From Vitreoscilla sp. (GTDB lineage Bacteria > Pseudomonadota > Gammaproteobacteria > Burkholderiales > Neisseriaceae): a DNA stretch of 33,746 nucleotides. Below, piece by piece: positions 1-10,003 of the stretch. Positions within the stretch are counted from its first letter, which is position 1. The number at the start of each line of letters is the position of its first letter. Made by a program: the position numbers and the translations under genes. Where the stretch lies: NCBI GenBank assembly GCA_030150505.1, contig JASLFS010000056.1:1-33746 (forward strand). The letters are read 5' to 3'. The notes beneath the pieces were generated by a model that saw nothing but the letters and a program-made list of their open reading frames with translations, made no database searches and was not told where the DNA came from.

Positions 1-113
1 TTTGGCGGCCATAGCGAGTTGGTCCCACGCCTTCCCATCCCGAACAGGACCGTGAAACGACTTTGCGCCGATGATAGTATGGATTCCCATGTGAAAGTAG
101 GTCACTGCCAAAC
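1..113 (+). rRNA. rrf: 5S ribosomal RNA (5' end at the window edge)
   Basis: The 5' arm TTTGGCGG (1-8) pairs with CTGCCAAA (105-112) as helix I. The interior carries the conserved CCCATCCCGAACAGGACCGTGAAACG-type core of beta-proteobacterial 5S RNA. It is close to what I remember of Neisseria 5S and unlike the enterobacterial form. The gene is essentially complete, though one or two 5' bases may lie outside the window. It marks the end of an rRNA operon whose 16S and 23S genes would lie to the left. Confidence 0.95.
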
Positions 114-123
114 GCCTTATACT

Positions 124-153
124 AAGCCCCTAGCTATTGCTGGGGGCTTTTTT
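124..153 (+). terminator. Intrinsic terminator of the rRNA operon
   Basis: AAGCCCC (124-130) pairs with GGGGCTT (143-149) around a short loop and is followed by a run of six or more T. It sits 11 bases after the 5S RNA, as expected for an rRNA operon terminator. Confidence 0.93.
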
Positions 154-536
154 ATGTCTGAAATAACCAAAACAATCAAAACAACCAAAATAACACCTAA
201 CATTGCCTTGACTGGTGCCTACAAACACTCAGTCAGATAAGCTAATCAACAAGAATGAGAATGTGAAAATAGTAGGAATGGTTTGAGTATGATTTAATAA
301 TTCAAAGAGATGATAGCTGAATCATTTATCTTGGTCTGCATGATATTCGGTTTTAAGCACTCTAACCTGATTTAAAAATAAAGTAGGTAGGGTAAATGAA
401 ATACGGACAAGTAAAGGTTAGAGAGTTTTAGTTATAAGATTATCAAAGGTATTTTGGCACTTATTAAAATATTAAAATAGCTAAATCTTAGATACAACGG
501 ATTCGATATGATTTTCAAATTCCGTTGTTTAATTTT
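154..536. other. Intergenic region between the rRNA terminator and tssA
   Basis: No convincing coding sequence is visible. A 9-bp inverted repeat CTCTAACCT / AGGTTAGAG lies at 360-368 and 415-423. A second one, ACAACGGA / TCCGTTGT, lies at 494-501 and 521-528, just past the tssA stop. The second has a T-rich tail only in the plus direction, so it is a poor terminator for the minus-strand tssA transcript. Nothing else is recognisable. Confidence 0.5.
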
Positions 537-1592
537 TTAGAGATTATTATTGTCATGATTAAGACTATTTTCTAAATTTTGTAAGGTATCAGCTGAAATA
601 AATTTTAGTACTTCTACAAATGATTTCCCTATTATTTGTTCTGTTTGCTTTAATAAAATAATAACTGGGCTGCTTGGTTCATGTTGCTCGAACCATTGGC
701 GAATTGTTTTGATATTATCATGCATGATTTGGCGGCTTTCAAAAGGATTGTTCATTAATATTTCAGATTCTCCTGTAGCAGGAAGGACCTTATCCTTATT
801 TGATAGGCGAGCACTTGCAGTATTATCTTGTTCCTCGGTTCTTGGCATCATAATATTGTCACAATCAAAAAATGTTTTATCTTGTAAAAAATGTTCAGTA
901 TTCAAATTGACAAAAATAGAACAAATTTTAGTTAATATTGAGAAATCTGGAGAGTAATCGCATAAGTTAGTATTGCACCATGTGATTATTTTTTCTAAGT
1001 ATTGAAATATTTCAATACTACTCAGTAGCGTTTCATTATTCTGAGCCAATAAAGATTGAACTTGTTTATGAATGCTTGATTCTGCTATTTCTCCATTGTG
1101 CTTAGGTATTGAGTAAGCTTGTTCTATATCTTCAAGTGATAAGACAGTGCCCATGCGTTGAGTGATTTTAAGTTTCCTTAAGTCTTGTAGAAAACCATTT
1201 GTATCGAGAAATGCAATAAATGAATTAGCGCGAATGGCTTCATCTTTAAATCCATCAATAATCAGTTGAGGATGAATATCATCTGGATAAGTTACTAACA
1301 TATGATATAAGCTTGATAATACTTTCAGGCAGCCCTGGCTACCGTGTAAATGAATATTAGCTCGCATGAGTAAGATATATAAATTGATATCTTTGGTTTC
1401 TTTTAGCAGAGTTTCGCATTCTGATTTTATTTCAGACCAATTCAATGGCTCTGGTTTTTCAATAAAATGACCGTATTGAACTTCCTCTTGAGGTTGAGTT
1501 TTTGCAAACAGGATAATATAACGCGAGTCATATTGTAAGTTAGTACCACAAGGATTTTTTTTGCTAATTGGATTATTTAGTAAATCGTGCAT
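537..1592 (-). CDS. tssA: T6SS protein TssA (ImpA family)
   Basis: TssA is a cytoplasmic ring protein that primes assembly of the T6SS baseplate and sheath. The N-terminal third has the ImpA_N pattern: a start like DLLNNPIS...NPCGTNLQYD, then a helical stretch with LNWSEIKSECETLL and HGSQGCLKVLSSLYHML, where the family usually has G-(L)-x-G. At 351 aa it fits the shorter TssA types. The C-terminal part (about residues 285-345) has an IRQWFEQHEPSSPVIILLKQ segment, which resembles the end of TssA proteins with a short C-terminal helical domain. The ATG at 1592 follows GGAAT. It is the last gene of the minus-strand tssF-tssG-tssA block, 19 bases after tssG. The assignment rests on the N-terminal motif and the neighbours. 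Confidence 0.88.
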   Translation of the reverse strand: MHDLLNNPISKKNPCGTNLQYDSRYIILFAKTQPQEEVQYGHFIEKPEPLNWSEIKSECETLLKETKDINLYILLMRANIHLHGSQGCLKVLSSLYHMLVTYPDDIHPQLIIDGFKDEAIRANSFIAFLDTNGFLQDLRKLKITQRMGTVLSLEDIEQAYSIPKHNGEIAESSIHKQVQSLLAQNNETLLSSIEIFQYLEKIITWCNTNLCDYSPDFSILTKICSIFVNLNTEHFLQDKTFFDCDNIMMPRTEEQDNTASARLSNKDKVLPATGESEILMNNPFESRQIMHDNIKTIRQWFEQHEPSSPVIILLKQTEQIIGKSFVEVLKFISADTLQNLENSLNHDNNNL

Positions 1593-1611
1593 TCTGATTC
1601 CATGATTAATT

Positions 1612-2643
1612 TTATACGGACATGTATTTCTCAGGAGTGTAGTTGATACCCATTGTATTGGAGTTATCTTGGGTTTTTCCTAGCCATGCATTCCAGCCTA
1701 GCTTACTACTGCCATCAAGATTTGTTGCTGGCACGTCTTTTGTATTAGCAATGAGTTGTACTTGCCAATCCAATTCATAGCCTACAAAACTCCTTACAAT
1801 TTCTACTAACGGCAAAAAGTCTTCACTATTCGGCGTGAAGCGCATATAGGCGTTAAAATCCATTGGGCCAATGGTAATTTTTAAATTGCTTTGGCAATCC
1901 GGTATCTCTTTGCCGAGTATGGCTCCTTCTCCTAATTGAGCATTCATTTCAATATTGCCAAGGTAGCAATAATCTTCTTTTTCTAGCTTTAGCCAACTTA
2001 ATGCATAGTTATCTATGTGAAGCGGTACATTAAAAAAATGATTTAAAAAAGCCTCTAAATGATATGGGGATTTTGTCTCACCAATGGCCAATGGCAACAT
2101 AGATAAATGAGCATGTACTGGTAAATCTCGGCAATTGTCTTTTTGCAGACCGGCCAACATGATTAGAAGACGAGAAAAATAATCCTCATTATCTCTATCT
2201 AGTGAAACATGGGGTTTTGACTGTGCCCATGTTTTATACATTAAAGAAATATAACGGTGATTAAATAAGTTTAAAAAATTAGCCAAGGTATGGTCTTTTT
2301 TTGAGTCAATTCTTTCTTTTACAATTTCTGTAAAATGGATGGGTAAAGGACCATTGGGTCCAAAAAGTCCTAATCCATAAAGCTGTAACAATGTTTTAGA
2401 TTCAGATTGATCGACTTTGGCGATTTCCCTTGGTGGAAAATACAAACTGGCTTTTTGTGAAAATTGAATAAGCTCTTCATTGGGTGAAGAAGAATTGCCT
2501 ATTCGTGGAAGATATGTGTGATGAGCATTCAATAGACGTGAAATTTGATAGAAACTATAGTGCCATGGTTTTTGCATGGCACTTTTTAAAAAATCATCTA
2601 AATCATGGGTATTTAACGGTTTATATTGTTCTTTTTTTACCAT
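1612..2643 (-). CDS. tssG: T6SS baseplate protein TssG
   Basis: TssG (ImpH/VasB family) forms the baseplate wedge with TssF and TssE. At 343 aa it has the usual family length. It shows the conserved N-terminal segment PWHYSFYQISRLLNAHH and the following PRIGNSSSPNEELIQFSQKASLYFPP. In the middle is GLGLFGPNGPLPIHFTEIVKER, where the GPNGPLP motif is diagnostic. An in-frame TTG at 2649 would lengthen it by two codons, but TGGAG (eight bases before the ATG at 2643) is correctly spaced only for the ATG, so I use that start. The gene begins inside the last 23 bases of tssF, so the two are likely translationally coupled. Confidence 0.95.
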   Translation of the reverse strand: MVKKEQYKPLNTHDLDDFLKSAMQKPWHYSFYQISRLLNAHHTYLPRIGNSSSPNEELIQFSQKASLYFPPREIAKVDQSESKTLLQLYGLGLFGPNGPLPIHFTEIVKERIDSKKDHTLANFLNLFNHRYISLMYKTWAQSKPHVSLDRDNEDYFSRLLIMLAGLQKDNCRDLPVHAHLSMLPLAIGETKSPYHLEAFLNHFFNVPLHIDNYALSWLKLEKEDYCYLGNIEMNAQLGEGAILGKEIPDCQSNLKITIGPMDFNAYMRFTPNSEDFLPLVEIVRSFVGYELDWQVQLIANTKDVPATNLDGSSKLGWNAWLGKTQDNSNTMGINYTPEKYMSV

Positions 2644-4489
2644 AATCAACGCTCCATTGATGGATTAGATTTTTTTGTAATGAGTGTAATTCAACTTGAA
2701 TAAAGCTATTGATAGAAACATGTCGCTTGAACCATTCTTTAATGATTAATGCGAGAACATAGGGGCTTTTACCAGAGAATCCACGCTCATCAAAAGTCAG
2801 TTTAATATTCATGCCTCGACCGTACACCAAGGGACCATGTCCAGGTAATCTCTTGGTCGTCGGTGTAATATCAACAGAAACCAAAGCTTGAATTTGATTA
2901 CTGGTTTCAGGTTTAATCTGTTTGGCAAATAGAATTAATACATTGCGGATAATCTTGGCATTTTCTTTGCCATCTTGATTAAGTAATGGCAAGTAGTTGA
3001 AGCTAAGCAGACGAATGAGTTCCCAAGATAAATTATGATTTGCTATCGGCACATAAGGCGTACTAATGGGTTTAATAATACCAATTTGAGTAACGGGATA
3101 ATCTTGTGTACAAGATAAGTCATTTTCTGAGTTTCTCGGAATCAGCAAAGGAAGATCACGATTGGTGGCTTTAACGCTGATATTGAGCGTTGACGAGGTT
3201 AATGAATATGGCGCATTAAATTGATCAACCAGCGAAATATATACCTCAGAACCGATATATGCTGAACGAGAACCATATTTACGCATATTTTCCGATGCAA
3301 CCCGTGGGTATCTTTCATGGGCAAAATATCTAGAATAATTGCCATGATTTTCATTAACAGTATGATAAAGTGGTTTGTATTCCGTCATTTTATTACCGTT
3401 AATTTCAGAAGCAAAAACCTTTTCTATTGAATAAACTTCGTAATTTAAAGGTTGTGTTTTATCAACCAAAATATGAAATTCTGTTTCTTTTGGATTAACA
3501 ATAATTTGATCTGCTTGTGCTTGGAAAATATTGACAATAGGAGTACAGAACAGTTCTAAATGAACAGGTTTTAAATCTTTTAAAATTTCATTGGGTTTTT
3601 CATTGAGAAGTAGAATAATTTCAATTTTATTATCATCAATATCTTTTAAATATTGTGCTATTTTTTCTAATTTAATAAATAAGAAAATAGAATAATTTGA
3701 GAAATAGCTTAAAAATAAAGAATGACCAAATGATTGATTCCAACTCATTGGTAGAAAGCTTTCCTCTTCTGTTATCGCAAAATCATTCATTTGATATGGT
3801 TTGAGGATATGTTGGTATCCTTTGCTATCTTTAATGCATATTCCGATGGTTTTTGTCAGTATAAATTCATGCAAGATTGACGCAATGGTTTCATTGCCAT
3901 TTAAATAAATAGGTAATGTATCAATGTTTCGTAAGTCTGAAAATAAACTGTTGTCATCTGTTATTTCTAAGCTTAAACGCAGAGCGGATTTAATGCTGTT
4001 TTGGTTATTAAAGTACGAAAAATCAATATCAGGAGGGATATCTACTATTTGAGCATCTGTTAGTTCAATGGGGGCAATATGTAAATCTGTTGTTGTGGTA
4101 AAGGTACATAAACTAGATTCATTAGGGATGGAATGGCTGCTGAGGGTCGTTCCTTTTTTAATTTTAGTACCTTGCAAAATATTACTGTGTTGAGTATCGG
4201 GTGCAAATTTTGCCACGGACATGGCTGGAATTGGCGAGGTGTAATTGGGGAAAATGATATTTAATAAATTTTTGGTAAAAACAGGGTATTCAGCATCAAT
4301 TTTTAGCTGCATACGAGCTGATAAAAAGCAAAAAGATTCAATGAGCCTTTCAACATAAGGGTCTTTTATTTCATCTTTTTTGAGGCCTAGCCGAGCGGCA
4401 ATTTTAGGATGCTCTTGAGCAAATTCGGTACTTGCATCTCTAAAATATATTAATTCATTATTATAATATCGCAGCATTAAGTTATTCAT
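2621..4489 (-). CDS. tssF: T6SS baseplate protein TssF
   Basis: TssF (ImpG/VasA family) is the large baseplate wedge subunit. The 622-aa length is normal. The start has the family pattern MLRYYNNELIYFRDASTEFA, followed by HPKIAARLGL and DPYVERLIESFCFLSARMQLKID, which is nearly invariant in TssF. The C-terminus has the expected GRGMNIKLTFDERGF strand and the INSFIQVELHS ending. The start at 4489 has no strong ribosome binding site, and a second in-frame ATG lies four codons inside. It leads the minus-strand block and is divergent from tssL, so it must be transcribed from the AT-rich 4490-4653 interval. Confidence 0.96.
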   Translation of the reverse strand: MNNLMLRYYNNELIYFRDASTEFAQEHPKIAARLGLKKDEIKDPYVERLIESFCFLSARMQLKIDAEYPVFTKNLLNIIFPNYTSPIPAMSVAKFAPDTQHSNILQGTKIKKGTTLSSHSIPNESSLCTFTTTTDLHIAPIELTDAQIVDIPPDIDFSYFNNQNSIKSALRLSLEITDDNSLFSDLRNIDTLPIYLNGNETIASILHEFILTKTIGICIKDSKGYQHILKPYQMNDFAITEEESFLPMSWNQSFGHSLFLSYFSNYSIFLFIKLEKIAQYLKDIDDNKIEIILLLNEKPNEILKDLKPVHLELFCTPIVNIFQAQADQIIVNPKETEFHILVDKTQPLNYEVYSIEKVFASEINGNKMTEYKPLYHTVNENHGNYSRYFAHERYPRVASENMRKYGSRSAYIGSEVYISLVDQFNAPYSLTSSTLNISVKATNRDLPLLIPRNSENDLSCTQDYPVTQIGIIKPISTPYVPIANHNLSWELIRLLSFNYLPLLNQDGKENAKIIRNVLILFAKQIKPETSNQIQALVSVDITPTTKRLPGHGPLVYGRGMNIKLTFDERGFSGKSPYVLALIIKEWFKRHVSINSFIQVELHSLQKNLIHQWSVDYGKKRTI

Positions 4490-4574
4490 TTGGCATTCTT
4501 TTGGATTTTCACAATAATTTATTTATTAGATAAATAGTTGATAAGCATATTGAATTTTATTTTTTTATGACATA

Positions 4575-4603
4575 TTGATTTTGACATTAATGCTATATAG
4601 AAT
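4575..4603 (+). promoter_or_regulatory. Predicted sigma-70 promoter for the tssL-tssM block
   Basis: TTGATT (4575-4580) and TAGAAT (4598-4603) are separated by exactly 17 bases and lie about 50 bases before the tssL GTG. The -10 matches the consensus at five of six bases and the -35 at four of six. The interval is very AT-rich, so chance matches are possible. Confidence 0.45.
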
Positions 4604-4653
4604 GCAAGGGCTTATTGTTAATACTTCAAAAATTAAATGTTAGAGAGGATAGA

Positions 4654-6006
4654 GTGGAAAATAACCAAGAGGTCGTTAATTCCCTGATTGAAGAGTATTC
4701 TGATTCAAAGATAGGGCTGGAATTTAATCATCAATCTCGTATGACTGAATCATTATCGATTTCTTGGGAGCAGAGAGTTGCTCAGATTGATGAGCAATCT
4801 GAAAATATTATTTTAGAAGTTTCTAAACCTCTTTTGCGATTATTATCTGAGATTCCTCCTCAATTGAATGGGCAAAGTATTACTGATTTTCGTGAGCATC
4901 TGGAAAATGAAATTGATATTTTTGCAAAAGTTTTAGAGTATTTTTCATGTAAAAAAGAACATATTTTGATTTCTCAATATTGTTTGTGTACTGCTTTGGA
5001 TGAGCAAATTAATCAAACAATATGGGGTGGTGGGGATGGTAATCATATTGGTTCTTGGCCAAAAGAAAGCCTATTATCTACTTTTCATAAAGACAGTTAT
5101 GGTGGGGATAAGGTCTTTTTATTGATTGGTAAATTGGCTGCTAATCCGCAAGATCATGTGAATGTTATTGAGTTGATTTATTACATATTGGAGCTGGGGT
5201 TTGAGGGGCGTTATCGTTATGATAACAATGGCTTACAGCAGTTAAGTGTGATAAAAAGTAATTTGTTGAGCTTAATTCACAGCGTCCGCCCAAAGCATAC
5301 AATTTCATTGGCACCAACATTCGATATTCAATCAAATGATAAGCGAGCGAATAAAATATGGTTTATTCCAATTTGGTTAATCATTACTTCTGCATTTGTT
5401 ATTTTACTGATTCAATTTAGTTGGTATCAGTTTTCCTTAAGCCAGCAAAGTAGCAAGGTGGCGGCGAATATCGAAAAAATTGGCAAGAAAGCCTTTCCTC
5501 TTCAGGTTGCTTCTCAGGCGAATACCAGTTTGACAAGGTTATTACAGCCTGAAATTGATCAATCTATTTTAAGTATCGAAAATGATAATGGTATTGATCT
5601 CATCACATTTAATAGTGATTTAATGTTTGATTCTGGCCGAGTGTTAATTAAGCCTGAACTATCTCCAGTTTTTCAAAAAATAAGCCAAGAGCTGATGTCC
5701 CTAGGGACGCCGTTTGTCACCATTGTTGGGCATTCGGATACAACGCCTATTTATTCTAAGCAGTTTAAAAACAATCAAGAATTATCATTTGCTCGAGCGT
5801 CATCAGGGGAGCTGTTATTGAAAAAATATGGTTATCCCGCTGAAAAAATTAAAGTTATTGGTGTTGGTGATGCTGAAGCCGTTGCGGATAATGCGACCAA
5901 AGAAGGCAAAGCTAAGAATCGACGCATTGAAATGCACATTAATTATGAAGCGGATGGTAGCAGAATCAAAACTAATTCTGTTGTGGATTTAAGTGCTTCT
6001 AACTAA
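4654..6006 (+). CDS. tssL: T6SS membrane protein TssL with C-terminal OmpA-type domain
   Basis: TssL (DotU/IcmH family) is an inner-membrane part of the TssJLM complex that docks the baseplate. The cytoplasmic domain carries ISQYCLCTALDEQINQTIWG, the classic DotU motif, and LELGFEGRYRYDNNG, also diagnostic. A single membrane helix (FIPIWLIITSAFVILLIQF) follows at about residue 240. The C-terminus is an OmpA/MotB-like peptidoglycan-binding domain with FDSGRVLIKPE, VGHSDTTPI and KAKNRRIEMHI, so this is the evolved form that anchors itself to the wall. An upstream in-frame TTG at 4615 would add 13 codons, but the GTG at 4654 has GAGAGG five bases upstream and is preferred, giving 450 aa. tssM follows 23 bases later. 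Confidence 0.95.
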   Translation: MENNQEVVNSLIEEYSDSKIGLEFNHQSRMTESLSISWEQRVAQIDEQSENIILEVSKPLLRLLSEIPPQLNGQSITDFREHLENEIDIFAKVLEYFSCKKEHILISQYCLCTALDEQINQTIWGGGDGNHIGSWPKESLLSTFHKDSYGGDKVFLLIGKLAANPQDHVNVIELIYYILELGFEGRYRYDNNGLQQLSVIKSNLLSLIHSVRPKHTISLAPTFDIQSNDKRANKIWFIPIWLIITSAFVILLIQFSWYQFSLSQQSSKVAANIEKIGKKAFPLQVASQANTSLTRLLQPEIDQSILSIENDNGIDLITFNSDLMFDSGRVLIKPELSPVFQKISQELMSLGTPFVTIVGHSDTTPIYSKQFKNNQELSFARASSGELLLKKYGYPAEKIKVIGVGDAEAVADNATKEGKAKNRRIEMHINYEADGSRIKTNSVVDLSASN

Positions 6007-6029
6007 GAATCAAAATAATTGAGATAAAT

Positions 6030-9000
6030 ATGATTAATAAACTGCGGAATTTTTTTAAATCTAAATACTTCTGGATGGTCATAGCCTTTTTGGCGGTTTC
6101 ATGTTTTATCTGGTATGTGGGGCCCTTAATTGGAATTGCTAATGTTTTGCCCCTAGATAGTGTGGCCATTCGTATTGTGTTAATTATTTGGTCTTTGGTA
6201 TTAATTTTATCTATATTAAATAGATGGATGCTGATTCCTTATTTGATATTGACAGGAATTGTTGTCTTTTGGGTTTTTTCTCCATCATTAAGCATCGCTG
6301 GCGTTAATATTTTTGCAGGAGTTGTAACAAGATTAGTGGTGATTGCGATAGCGATGTTGTTCGTCTTGATCTGGGCTGCATTTAGATTATTGAAGTATGT
6401 TCGTCAGCATCCTGAATTATTGGCCAAGATTGTTAAAAGTGAAAATGAGCAAGAGCCTGAAGATGCAAGTGATGAAAGAAATAAGCAGTTAAAGTTAGTT
6501 TTAAGCCATAAATTGAATGATTTATTATCGTCATTAAAAAAGCGTGTGAATCAAACCATCAAAGTTAAAATCTTTCAAACGAATCAATATAAATATGCTT
6601 TACCTTGGTTTATGTCTATTGGCAATGAGGGCTCTGGTAAGTCGACGGGTATTTTGAATTCGGGTGTTTTGTTAACAGAGCCATCGCAAATTAAATTGGC
6701 GGCAGATTATTTGGCTTTACAGGAAGCCTCTCCTTCAACAGAAGAAGGTGATTTTTGGCTATCTCATGATGCGGTGTTTATTGATACGAGCAGCGCATTT
6801 TTGAAAAACAAGGCGCAGTCCGCTATTTTACTGTCTTTATTGAAAGAACAACGCCCTAAAATGCCGATTAATGGGTTGTTGGTTAATTTAAGCATTGATG
6901 ACTTATTATTGAACTCTGCAACAATTAATTTAGAGTTAGCTGCGAATCTCCGTGAAAATATATTAAGGATAAAAAAAGAATTAGCAGTTAGTTTTCCAGT
7001 TTATGTATTGATTAACAAAAGCGATAAATTAAAAGGGTTTAAAGAATATTTCTCTAGTTTGACAGAGGAAGCTAGGCAGCAGCCATTTGGTTTTACGTTA
7101 CCATTATCGCGAGAATTAGGAACGAAAAAATACAATCAGGAATCCAATATAGATTTGGAATACATTCAAACCAAATTTGCTGATTTACATAAGCAGCTAG
7201 AAAGTAATTTATATAGCCGCATTAATGATGAGCACAGCCAAACCAATAAAAATGCTTTATATGCATTTCCTGAAGAGTTTGAAGCAATATCACAATCGAT
7301 TTGTAATATTTTAAACATTGTTTTTATGGAGTCTAAAGTTGGGCATCCTGAATTAAATCAAAATTTGCGTGGTGTGTTTTTTATTAGTTCCAAGCAAGAT
7401 AATCAGAATCTATTTGCCAAGCAAGATACGATTTTGGAGCGGTTTCACAGTGATATTCATGAAGTGAGCAATGAAAGTCCATGTACAGTGCTGGCAAATA
7501 AATCGTTTTTTACCAAAAATGTATTTCAAGATTTGTTGTTGCAACAAAGTGGCTTAACTAAACCGAATAAGGAATGGCAGTTTAAAAATCTATTAACGAA
7601 TTTAAGTATCAAAGCGTTGGTTGCTGTGATTTTTACTTGGTTATTGCTTTCGTTTTCACATAGTTATTCTGAAAATAGCACTTATTTAAGCAGTGTCGGT
7701 AAAAAAGTTGGGCAATTGGATAAGGAAACGACGGAGTTAAGCCAGAATTTTCAAGCAGATAAAATTGCGGAGGTTTTAGATGCAGCCCAAACTTTACCAA
7801 GTATTCCTGGTTGGAATTTAAGTCAGCCATTATTATCAAGACGTTATGGTTTGTATACCAGTGAAAAAATTGTTAACTCATCTCAAATTACTTATATGAG
7901 TTTGGCTGATAAATTATTGGTAACTCAGTTGGTCGGTCGCATTGAATCGGTGATTCGCCATGGCATTTCAGATAATAATCCCAGTGCAGTAGCCAATGCA
8001 TTAAGTGTTTATTTGATGCTTCACGATAACGATGCCAGTAATTATCGATATCGTCCTATTAAAGATTGGTTATCGAAAGATTGGCTAGAAAATAATCAAG
8101 CTTATAATTTTGGTGGTCGAGCCTCTATCTTTGAACATTTGGATAATTTATTTGTTGATGGTCGTATTGTTAAATCGCCTTCAATACCAAACTCTCAACT
8201 TATCACCGAGGCTCGAGATTTTTTAAAAACACAGTCCAATACCAAACGCATTTATGAAAGCACCAAAGCCATTATTGCTTCTTCGGATGAAATACGTGAT
8301 TTTTCATTGGTAACATTATTGGGCTCTGAAGCTGCTGTGGCTTTTCGTTTTAAAAGTGGACGAAGTATTGATACTGTCGTTTCTGGTATTTATACCTATG
8401 ATGGGTTCCACGATGTTTTTAAACCCAAGCTAAAACAAATTTTACGTGAATCATTATTCAATGATATTTGGTTAATGGGTGGTAAGCCTGATTTTAAGAA
8501 AATAAGTGTTGATGACACTTTAATGAATGATATTTTAACTGAATATTTAAATGATTATACCGAGAAATGGAAATCTTTTTTAGCGGATATCGATGCGCAA
8601 AGTGGCGATACATTAAGCTATGATGTTAATTTATTGAGAATTTTTGCGTCTGGCGATTCAGCCATGACCAAGTTGGCCAATGCGGTGGTTCGTGAAGTTT
8701 CTTTAGGGCAAAAAAAAAATCAAAATACGATTGTAGATGCAGCTGCTAGCCAAGGAAGTTCGAAATTAAATCAAAAAGTAGGTGCGCCTGTTGCGAAGGG
8801 CATTAAAAATGCCTTATCGCAGGAAGATATTTTAGTAAAGACATTGGTTGATGATAAGTTTCTTGATTTAAGAAGTTTTGTTGATGGCAATGTTAGTCAA
8901 ACAGGGCAAAGTAGCCCAGCTGCAGGTGGCAGCAATGACAATATCAATTCGATGAGTGCATATAATAATTTGATTAATGAGATTTACTTAAATATTTCCA

Positions 9001-9992
9001 TTGCCAATACAACCTTGCAAAATGGTGGAATCCCTACAAATAGTATGTCTGATATTCGGATGAAATTTATTGCAGACCGATTGCCGAATCCTTTTAAACA
9101 AGTGCTTTGGACATTAACAGAAAGTAGTTTTGACAAAATTAAAGCGGAAAAGGAAATTTACTTAGAAAAGCAAGCGAATGTCTTGCTTGATCAATTAATG
9201 GTTGCTTATGAGGCGCAAATCAAAAATGTTTGTTTACAGCAATTTTCTGGTAAATATCCATTTGTTGTGAGTGCGCCGAATGAAGTGGCGCTAGGGGATT
9301 TTTCGGTATTTTTTTCACAAAATGGTGTTGTTGATCAGTTTGTGGCGGAGTATTTAAGTAAATACATCGATACGAATAATATTTGGCGATACAAAACCAT
9401 TAATGAAATTCAATTGGCCAGTAATTTAAGCCAAGAACAAAATCAAGGAGCAAATGCTCCTAATGCTTCTTCGGCAGTTGTCAGTGATGAGCCAACGTTA
9501 GAAAGTGTTTTCTTGAAATTATTGCAAACTAAAGGACCTAGTTTGCGTTTTTTTATGAATGCAAAAAATATTCAAAAATCATTTTTTCAAAATGGCGGAC
9601 AAGAATTTGGGTTTAATTATAGCTACGATATTGTTGATGTAGATCCATTAATTACGGAGCTTATCTTGAATTTTGATGGTGATGTGCAACGTTATATGCA
9701 TAATGCTACCCGCCCTCGGGCTCTAATATGGCCAAGTAAATTATCAAAGGGAGCTGAGGTGCAAATTATGGCCACGCCTAAAATTCGTTATGATACTTCT
9801 ATCATCGATGTACAAGGGCCTTGGGCATTATTTCGGTTTTTTGACAAAGCAAATGTATCGTCTACTTCATCCGTGAATCGGAATTTAGTGAATTTATCGT
9901 TTGAGCAGCGTCGTGTGCAATTGGTCTTTAATTCGGACAGCAGCAATAGCGGAATTAATTTAAGTGTGTTACGTGGTTTTAATTGCCAATAA
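6030..9992 (+). CDS. tssM: T6SS membrane protein TssM (IcmF family)
   Basis: TssM spans the inner membrane and periplasm and contacts the lipoprotein TssJ. The 1320-aa protein opens with hydrophobic segments at about residues 14-120. A cytoplasmic GTPase-like domain follows with an intact Walker A motif, GNEGSGKST, at about 197-205, and a possible VLINKSDKLKGF G4-like motif. A further membrane helix, ALVAVIFTWLLLSF, sits near residue 528 ahead of the long periplasmic part. The C-terminal region has FFDKANVSS and VQLVFNSDSSNSG, typical of the DUF1215/IcmF C-terminal beta domain. The Walker A motif is complete, so nucleotide binding is plausible; many homologues lack it. It is co-transcribed with tssL and the following J-like/TM2 gene. 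Confidence 0.96.
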   Translation: MINKLRNFFKSKYFWMVIAFLAVSCFIWYVGPLIGIANVLPLDSVAIRIVLIIWSLVLILSILNRWMLIPYLILTGIVVFWVFSPSLSIAGVNIFAGVVTRLVVIAIAMLFVLIWAAFRLLKYVRQHPELLAKIVKSENEQEPEDASDERNKQLKLVLSHKLNDLLSSLKKRVNQTIKVKIFQTNQYKYALPWFMSIGNEGSGKSTGILNSGVLLTEPSQIKLAADYLALQEASPSTEEGDFWLSHDAVFIDTSSAFLKNKAQSAILLSLLKEQRPKMPINGLLVNLSIDDLLLNSATINLELAANLRENILRIKKELAVSFPVYVLINKSDKLKGFKEYFSSLTEEARQQPFGFTLPLSRELGTKKYNQESNIDLEYIQTKFADLHKQLESNLYSRINDEHSQTNKNALYAFPEEFEAISQSICNILNIVFMESKVGHPELNQNLRGVFFISSKQDNQNLFAKQDTILERFHSDIHEVSNESPCTVLANKSFFTKNVFQDLLLQQSGLTKPNKEWQFKNLLTNLSIKALVAVIFTWLLLSFSHSYSENSTYLSSVGKKVGQLDKETTELSQNFQADKIAEVLDAAQTLPSIPGWNLSQPLLSRRYGLYTSEKIVNSSQITYMSLADKLLVTQLVGRIESVIRHGISDNNPSAVANALSVYLMLHDNDASNYRYRPIKDWLSKDWLENNQAYNFGGRASIFEHLDNLFVDGRIVKSPSIPNSQLITEARDFLKTQSNTKRIYESTKAIIASSDEIRDFSLVTLLGSEAAVAFRFKSGRSIDTVVSGIYTYDGFHDVFKPKLKQILRESLFNDIWLMGGKPDFKKISVDDTLMNDILTEYLNDYTEKWKSFLADIDAQSGDTLSYDVNLLRIFASGDSAMTKLANAVVREVSLGQKKNQNTIVDAAASQGSSKLNQKVGAPVAKGIKNALSQEDILVKTLVDDKFLDLRSFVDGNVSQTGQSSPAAGGSNDNINSMSAYNNLINEIYLNISIANTTLQNGGIPTNSMSDIRMKFIADRLPNPFKQVLWTLTESSFDKIKAEKEIYLEKQANVLLDQLMVAYEAQIKNVCLQQFSGKYPFVVSAPNEVALGDFSVFFSQNGVVDQFVAEYLSKYIDTNNIWRYKTINEIQLASNLSQEQNQGANAPNASSAVVSDEPTLESVFLKLLQTKGPSLRFFMNAKNIQKSFFQNGGQEFGFNYSYDIVDVDPLITELILNFDGDVQRYMHNATRPRALIWPSKLSKGAEVQIMATPKIRYDTSIIDVQGPWALFRFFDKANVSSTSSVNRNLVNLSFEQRRVQLVFNSDSSNSGINLSVLRGFNCQ

Positions 9993-10003
9993 TGTAGAAA
10001 AAT

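Noticed and set aside
19..240. 73-codon open frame at the left end
   Set aside because: It runs through the 5S rRNA and its terminator, so it is not a gene.
4581..4596. Possible sigma-54 promoter TTGACATTAATGCTAT before tssL
   Set aside because: The invariant GG and GC pairs with 10-base spacing are not present; a sigma-70 reading fits better.
7633..7839. Minus-strand frame within tssM, and many similar frames inside the T6SS genes
   Set aside because: They lie wholly inside well-supported genes, have no ribosome binding sites of note and have shadow-like composition.
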